A stretch of DNA of 34,980 nt from a virus. The DNA is taken from IMG/VR virus record IMGVR_UViG_3300050821_001844, positions 1 through 34,980 of that record; one strand, given 5' to 3'. Below are positions 31,370-34,980 of this stretch, in pieces. The notes beneath the pieces are model-generated. The model was given only the letters and a program-made list of their open reading frames with translations, did no database searches and had not been told where the DNA came from. The position numbers and the translations under genes are program-made. The stretch's first letter is position 1; every line of letters starts with the position of its first letter.

Positions 31370-33487
31370 ATGGCAAACCTGAAGAAAGTGCAAGCAGCGA
31401 TGGCGAAGAAGCAGGCTGATCTGGATATGATGGACGATCAGCTAATGGGTATGCCCGAGATGGCACCCGACGCCCCCGCCGACATGGGCACCTCGCCCGA
31501 GTTTGACCTCCTCTCCGAAAAGCGTGAAGAGCTTGAGGAAGAGATTCGCCAGATGCGCGAAGGCGTAGAGCTTATCTCCCAGTGGGAGAAGTTCAAGGAC
31601 GGTCCCTGGTCTGAGCAGATCAAGGGCTTGCTTGGCGAAATTGACATTGAAATCAGCGACATCGCTGGCGGCGAAGTTGCCGCAGCCGACGAGCTTGGCG
31701 GTATGGGACCCGGTGCCCCGATGGGAGCACCCCCGGTAGATATGGCAGCCCCGGCACCAGAAGCCGCACTTCCCCCGGCACCCGACGCAGCAATTCCCCC
31801 GGCAGCACCCGAAGCAGCCCCGACACCCGACATTTCCGCAGAACCAGTCGTGGAAGCAGCCCCGTTGGAAGCCCCGATGGCTTCAGCAAAGGCTGGAAAT
31901 AACCAAGTTACGAAGAAAAACAGCTACGCATCCCCTGTTAAGAAGGGCGTTTCTGCCCGTTCTGACATGAAAAAGGAAGGCTCTAACATGGCAAATACAG
32001 CCCCAGCCAAGGCTTCAGTTCAGGAGAAGCTGGCAGAAGTCAAGACCAAGCGTGAGGCGATCAAGCGCGAGGCACAGCAACGTGTCGCGGCTGCTTGGAC
32101 CATCGCTAAGACGATGCTCCCGACCGCTCCGGCAGAAGTCCAGAAGAGCGCCGCTTCCAGCCTGCTCCAGAACAGCACCCGCGTCCTGAGCGCGATGCTT
32201 CGTCAGACGGCAAAGAACGCGCACTATTCCAAGCTCGCCGAAACCTTCAAGCAAGTCCACAAGACGGAACTCAACGAGTTCCTCACTGAAGGCGAAGACC
32301 TCAACTCCCTCAAAGCATCAGTCGCAAAAGAACTCAACGGTGATCCCAAGAACGCATCCAAAGTTGCCGACGACCGCAAGGACGCTGGCCCGCAGACTGA
32401 GACGTACAACGACGGTCGTGGTTGTGGCGGTGGCAAGCACACCGAACCGAAGCCGATGGACGCAGGCACGTCTGCATCGCAGACCGAAGCTGCAAACCGC
32501 CCGGAGAACACGATCAACAAGTCCGAAGGCGACGGCAAGGCAGCTTCTAAGGCAGCAGCAGCGCCGAAGAAAGCCGAGTCCGAGTGCAAGTGCGACGGCG
32601 AGTGCAAGTGCGGAGCGAAGGCAGCCGCAGAAGTAAAGAAGGCTGACGACATGCCGCCGATGGACGCGCCCGCAGGCGACGTTCCCCCGATGGAAGCAGA
32701 AGCCCCGATTGAGGAAGCCCCGATTGAAGAGGCTCCGATTGAGGAAGCTCCGTCAGAGATGCCGATTGACGAAGGCGCAGAAGCCGACAACGCTGGCGAG
32801 ATTCTTTCCGACGAGAAGAAGATGGTCGTCGAAGAGAAGATCGAAGAGGCGCAGGAAGCGATCAAGGCTCTTGAGCAGGAAATCCTGCAAGAGGGTGAAG
32901 AGGAGCTTGACCTAGCGCAGGTATTCAACGAGGAAGACATGGAAGACAAGGTCTCCTCACTCGCGAACGAAGGCGACGAGCACACCGCTGGAAACGGCGA
33001 AGAGTTCTTCGCACCGTCCGCCGCAGAGAGCATGGAAGCCAGCCTTGACGACACGCAGATCGCGTCCATGGAAGACTTCTTCTCCTTGCAGGGTTCCGAC
33101 TCCGATCCTCTCCGCGCACTTATCGCGGGCGAGATCAAGAGCGCCGCAGAAGTAGCCGGAATGGATGTTGTCCCGTCCTTCACTGGCGAGGCTGCCAAGC
33201 ACTTCGAGTCCGAGACCTCCGACGCGGACAGCCGTGACAACGAGAACGATCACGACGGCGACCTGTTCGCAGAAGCCATCGAGGATCAGAAGCCCGAGGA
33301 CGGCGGTTTCAAGCGCGTCAAGCAGGACGAAACCAACGTGCTTCAGGCACCGAAGTCTTCCGCAAAGAAGACAACTGCTCCTGCAAAGGCGGCAGCCCCG
33401 GTCATCAAGAAGCTCAAGAACGTCACCGCATCAGAGCGTCCGTCGTTTGACATCGCAGGCGCACTGCTTGGCGACGACGAGTTCTAA
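31370..33487 (+). CDS. Scaffold-like head assembly protein
   Basis: This 705-residue acidic protein lies between the protease and capsid genes, as head scaffolds do. Residues 1-100 are helical and charged (LEEEIRQMREGVELISQ). About 105-180 are Ala/Pro/Met-rich linker. About 210-330 form a helical core (LAEVKTKREAIKREAQQRV). Later parts contain a C-x-C-x3-C-x-C motif at C406-C414, three PIEEA repeats at about 446-460, and an acidic coiled-coil region. The last 20 residues (DIAGALLGDDEF) may bind the capsid shell. A second in-frame start at 31988 could make a shorter form. The ATG at 31370 has GAAGG about 11 bases upstream; a TTG at 31343 is less likely. A strong terminator follows the stop. 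Confidence 0.65.
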   Translation: MANLKKVQAAMAKKQADLDMMDDQLMGMPEMAPDAPADMGTSPEFDLLSEKREELEEEIRQMREGVELISQWEKFKDGPWSEQIKGLLGEIDIEISDIAGGEVAAADELGGMGPGAPMGAPPVDMAAPAPEAALPPAPDAAIPPAAPEAAPTPDISAEPVVEAAPLEAPMASAKAGNNQVTKKNSYASPVKKGVSARSDMKKEGSNMANTAPAKASVQEKLAEVKTKREAIKREAQQRVAAAWTIAKTMLPTAPAEVQKSAASSLLQNSTRVLSAMLRQTAKNAHYSKLAETFKQVHKTELNEFLTEGEDLNSLKASVAKELNGDPKNASKVADDRKDAGPQTETYNDGRGCGGGKHTEPKPMDAGTSASQTEAANRPENTINKSEGDGKAASKAAAAPKKAESECKCDGECKCGAKAAAEVKKADDMPPMDAPAGDVPPMEAEAPIEEAPIEEAPIEEAPSEMPIDEGAEADNAGEILSDEKKMVVEEKIEEAQEAIKALEQEILQEGEEELDLAQVFNEEDMEDKVSSLANEGDEHTAGNGEEFFAPSAAESMEASLDDTQIASMEDFFSLQGSDSDPLRALIAGEIKSAAEVAGMDVVPSFTGEAAKHFESETSDADSRDNENDHDGDLFAEAIEDQKPEDGGFKRVKQDETNVLQAPKSSAKKTTAPAKAAAPVIKKLKNVTASERPSFDIAGALLGDDEF
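31988..33487 (+). CDS. Nested in-frame start within scaffold gene
   Basis: An ATG at 31988, codon 207 of the longer frame, has GGAAGG eight bases upstream, a better ribosome site than that of the full-length start. It begins MANTAPAKASVQEK, much like the first residues of other genes here (MANL). A 499-residue product would carry the helical core, metal motif and coiled-coil region without the linker. This resembles the nested scaffold genes of lambda (Nu3 within C) and other phages. The nested product is inferred. Confidence 0.5.
   Translation: MANTAPAKASVQEKLAEVKTKREAIKREAQQRVAAAWTIAKTMLPTAPAEVQKSAASSLLQNSTRVLSAMLRQTAKNAHYSKLAETFKQVHKTELNEFLTEGEDLNSLKASVAKELNGDPKNASKVADDRKDAGPQTETYNDGRGCGGGKHTEPKPMDAGTSASQTEAANRPENTINKSEGDGKAASKAAAAPKKAESECKCDGECKCGAKAAAEVKKADDMPPMDAPAGDVPPMEAEAPIEEAPIEEAPIEEAPSEMPIDEGAEADNAGEILSDEKKMVVEEKIEEAQEAIKALEQEILQEGEEELDLAQVFNEEDMEDKVSSLANEGDEHTAGNGEEFFAPSAAESMEASLDDTQIASMEDFFSLQGSDSDPLRALIAGEIKSAAEVAGMDVVPSFTGEAAKHFESETSDADSRDNENDHDGDLFAEAIEDQKPEDGGFKRVKQDETNVLQAPKSSAKKTTAPAKAAAPVIKKLKNVTASERPSFDIAGALLGDDEF
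32585..32611 (+). other. Metallothionein-like C-x-C motif in scaffold
   Basis: The scaffold has C406-x-C408-x3-C412-x-C414 in ECKCDGECKC, encoded by a short near-duplicate (GAGTGCAAGTGC twice). Four cysteines so close are typical of metal or disulfide sites and rare in disordered scaffolds. No further cysteines follow. Confidence 0.7.
32705..32749 (+). repeat. PIEEA triple repeat
   Basis: Three consecutive copies of the five-residue unit P-I-E-E-A are encoded by 15-base units that differ only at a few third positions. A degenerate fourth part (PSEMPIDE) follows. This is a short tandem repeat that may have expanded by slippage, in an acidic linker. Confidence 0.85.
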
Positions 33488-33522
33488 CCAGCATTTCAAC
33501 CCCGGACTCAAGTCCGTATCCG

Positions 33523-33550
33523 AAAAGCCCGCCTCGGCGGGCTTTTTGCT
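33523..33550 (+). terminator. Intrinsic terminator after scaffold gene
   Basis: AAAAGCCCGC at 33523-33532 pairs with GCGGGCTTTT at 33537-33546 around a four-base loop, with T's continuing to 33550. The stem is 10 pairs, GC-rich at the top and A-T at the base. It starts 36 bases after the scaffold stop and closes the head-assembly transcript before the capsid unit. Confidence 0.9.
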
Positions 33551-33561
33551 TTTACGGATCG

Positions 33562-33597
33562 CTAATGAAAAATTCCTCCAATACCCCCTCCATTAGT
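33562..33597. other. CTAATG / CATTAG inverted repeat
   Basis: CTAATG at 33562-33567 and CATTAG at 33591-33596 are perfect inverted repeats separated by 23 bases; with flanks they match in seven of eight bases. They lie between the terminator and the candidate promoter at 33593-33619, in the right place for an operator. A weak hairpin with a long loop is the other reading. Confidence 0.35.
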
Positions 33598-33619
33598 GAA
33601 CGTCTGCCTTTTCTATAGT
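33593..33619 (+). promoter_or_regulatory. Candidate promoter for the capsid unit
   Basis: TTAGTG at 33593-33598 and TATAGT at 33614-33619 are 15 bases apart, shorter than usual for sigma70. The TTTCTATAG core is shared with the element before the giant protein gene at 24538. A start near 33626 would give a 75-base leader to the gene at 33701. A transcript start here is expected, because a strong terminator lies just upstream. Confidence 0.4.
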
Positions 33620-33700
33620 CCTACTCGCCCCCAAGGCGACCGGATTGGAACTGGCAAACAACAAGCGTTCCTTTTAGAACCAAACTGGAGAAAACCAACT

Positions 33701-34255
33701 ATGTCACTCAAACTGACGTATTACGGGCAAAATGACAGCGTGAACTGCACGCCTGCCGTTTTCCTGACTGGCGATCCGGGTACCGACCAACAGACTCTTA
33801 CCTCCGCTGGCTACCTCGGCGGCGTTATCGTTGCCATCATTGACTCAGCAGCAACGCTGACCGCCCCCCTCGCTTTCCAGCCTTCGTACGAGCCTGCAAT
33901 GGGTTCCATCGGCAACATCGTTCCGTGCGACGCAGCAGGCACGACCTACGGCGCTTCCGAGGGAAACATCCCGTTCGCAACTTTGCTCAATGGCCCCGGC
34001 GAATTCGCTGGTGCAATCGGGCCGTCTGGCTCCCGCAAGGCACCTGTTGTCCGCGCACTCTGGCAGGGCAACGTTGACTTTCAGGGCTACGACTCTGCTT
34101 CAACATTCCATCTGGGACAGTATGTTTACGCTGGCTCATCGACGCACACCAACGTTGGAAAGTACTCTTCCTTCGTGGTTGGCCCGGTGGTTGGCATCTG
34201 CACCCACGTGCCGTCTGCGTCCGAGCCTTGGCTTGGCGTAGCGTCACTCCTGTAA
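33701..34255 (+). CDS. Probable capsid decoration or small virion protein
   Basis: This 184-residue protein is beta-rich, Gly/Ala/Ser-rich and without enzyme motifs (YLGGVIVAIIDSAATL then FVVGPVVGICTHV). The gene lies directly before the major capsid gene and after the scaffold, the usual place for a head decoration protein. GGAG lies ten bases before the ATG at 33701. Longer in-frame starts reach back into the promoter region and are rejected. No TCGA avoidance can be judged in so short a gene. Confidence 0.55.
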   Translation: MSLKLTYYGQNDSVNCTPAVFLTGDPGTDQQTLTSAGYLGGVIVAIIDSAATLTAPLAFQPSYEPAMGSIGNIVPCDAAGTTYGASEGNIPFATLLNGPGEFAGAIGPSGSRKAPVVRALWQGNVDFQGYDSASTFHLGQYVYAGSSTHTNVGKYSSFVVGPVVGICTHVPSASEPWLGVASLL

Positions 34256-34298
34256 GGGGGACTTCGACTAAGACAACTTCTTAGGAGAGAAAAACACC

Positions 34299-34980
34299 AT
34301 GGCAAATCTATCACGCACTCAGCAGCAAACCGCAATGCTCGGTCAGCTTCTCAAGACCGCTGGCGGACGTCAGAAGCTCGCAGCCTCGTTGGGTCCTTCC
34401 CTCCGTCGCCGCCGCGACTACATGTCCATCGCCCGCAAGGCATTGATGGTTGAAACACTCCCAGACGGCGCACTGCCCATCTACGATAAGGAATTCGACA
34501 CGGCCGCGATGACGGTCGGCTCCACGCCGGGTTCTTCCTTCGTTGAGGCATTCGTGGTCGGCGAAGAGGGCGGGGACATCGTCCGCGTCACCAAGCCGAA
34601 GCGCGTCACCGTCCCGACGTTTGAAATCGTTTCCAACCCGATGATCCCCATCACCCAGATCAAGGAGCGCCGCTTCGACCTCGTTGCCCGCTCGCTGAAC
34701 TTGGCGAAGGCGGAAGTCGGCGCACAGGAAGACGCATACGTGTTCTCCCTGTTCGACGCAGTCGCAACCGCAGCGGCAACGCATGCGGCAAACGACCCGG
34801 TATACAACCCGGACATCGCGATCAACGCTCCGATCGACATCAACTCGATGGCGGACGGCTTTGGTCAGGTGCAGCGCCACGACTTGTCGGTTGCGTTCGT
34901 GTTCTTCAACCCACGCGACTACACCGACCTGCTCAAGTGGACTCAGCAGAACATCGACCGCGAAACACAGCGCAAGCTCC
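34299..34980 (+). CDS. Major capsid protein (HK97-type), partial
   Basis: This frame runs open from the ATG at 34299 to the window edge, giving the first 227 residues. AGGAG at 34283-34287 is 11 bases upstream. The opening (MANLSRTQQQTAM) is followed by RRRDYMSIARKALMVE and LPDGALPIYDKE, a pattern seen in major capsid proteins of large phages. Then come VTVPTFEIVSNPMIPITQ and a helical VARSLNLAKAEVG. The N-terminal part would be the N-arm and start of the P domain. The gene has six TCGA tetramers in 682 bases, in sharp contrast with the rest of the window. The C-terminus lies outside. Confidence 0.82.
   Translation, partial: MANLSRTQQQTAMLGQLLKTAGGRQKLAASLGPSLRRRRDYMSIARKALMVETLPDGALPIYDKEFDTAAMTVGSTPGSSFVEAFVVGEEGGDIVRVTKPKRVTVPTFEIVSNPMIPITQIKERRFDLVARSLNLAKAEVGAQEDAYVFSLFDAVATAAATHAANDPVYNPDIAINAPIDINSMADGFGQVQRHDLSVAFVFFNPRDYTDLLKWTQQNIDRETQRKL

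Noticed and set aside
32224-33240. A 338-codon leftward open frame, serine-rich, inside the scaffold gene
   Set aside because: Its Ser-rich composition is the reverse of acidic GAA/GAG and GCA codons of the scaffold. No start site or family motif is visible.
1-34980. tRNA genes, CRISPR arrays, insertion sequences and attachment sites
   Set aside because: I saw no cloverleaf-like segment, spaced repeat array, transposase motif or integrase gene; short or diverged examples could be missed by eye.

Overview
This window is part of the genome of a large tailed phage (Caudoviricetes) with a contractile tail. It is GC-rich, coding-dense and mostly read rightward. The case for a myovirus is a 1213-residue tail sheath (14675-18316), a probable tail tube (21218-21898), a prohead-protease-like protein (30424-31362), a scaffold-like protein (31370-33487) and the start of a major capsid protein (34299 to the window edge). 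The host cannot be named. Two lipoproteins and one exported protein carry ordinary bacterial export signals.

Layout. (1) 1-9469 is accessory metabolism: a NAD+ salvage pair (bifunctional NMN adenylyltransferase/Nudix, then nicotinamide phosphoribosyltransferase), an AAA+ ATPase with its own promoter, a run of tiny overlapping genes, a DUF1599-type protein, two paralogous Cys/His miniproteins, a relative of the alpha-glutamyl/putrescinyl-thymine pyrophosphorylase / 5-hmdU DNA kinase helical family, a small lipoprotein, an adenylate kinase, an exported protein, and one leftward P-loop kinase. (2) 9511-21898 is a rightward virion block: neck/tail-type proteins, an FmdB-type zinc ribbon, the sheath, an Ala/Pro-rich structural protein, a ParB-like protein and the tail tube, closed by an intrinsic terminator. 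A lipoprotein gene follows. (3) 22451-24336 is a leftward cassette of six tightly coupled small genes. (4) 24337-24547 is a divergent control region with two overlapping sigma70-like promoters and a long hairpin in the leftward leader. (5) 24548-33487 is a rightward head-assembly block: a 1955-residue multidomain protein, the protease and the scaffold, closed by a strong terminator. (6) 33560-34980 starts a new unit with a small structural protein and the major capsid protein.

How the genes may work together. The NAD+ pair matches the phage strategy of rebuilding NAD+ after NAD+-depleting defences act. The 1955-residue protein, which has an ART-like region and lies beside the protease and scaffold, could be a virion-packaged effector that uses NAD+; this is inference. 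Short K-T-A linker motifs recur in the giant protein, in the 638-residue structural protein and in the protease tail, and may be maturation sites. A sequence-level signal is strong avoidance of the tetramer TCGA over the first ~32.8 kb, which vanishes in the last ~2 kb (scaffold end and capsid). This suggests either restriction avoidance with a recently exchanged capsid end, or a change in codon selection.

All functions are read from protein motifs by eye. No database search, structure prediction or computed statistic was available.
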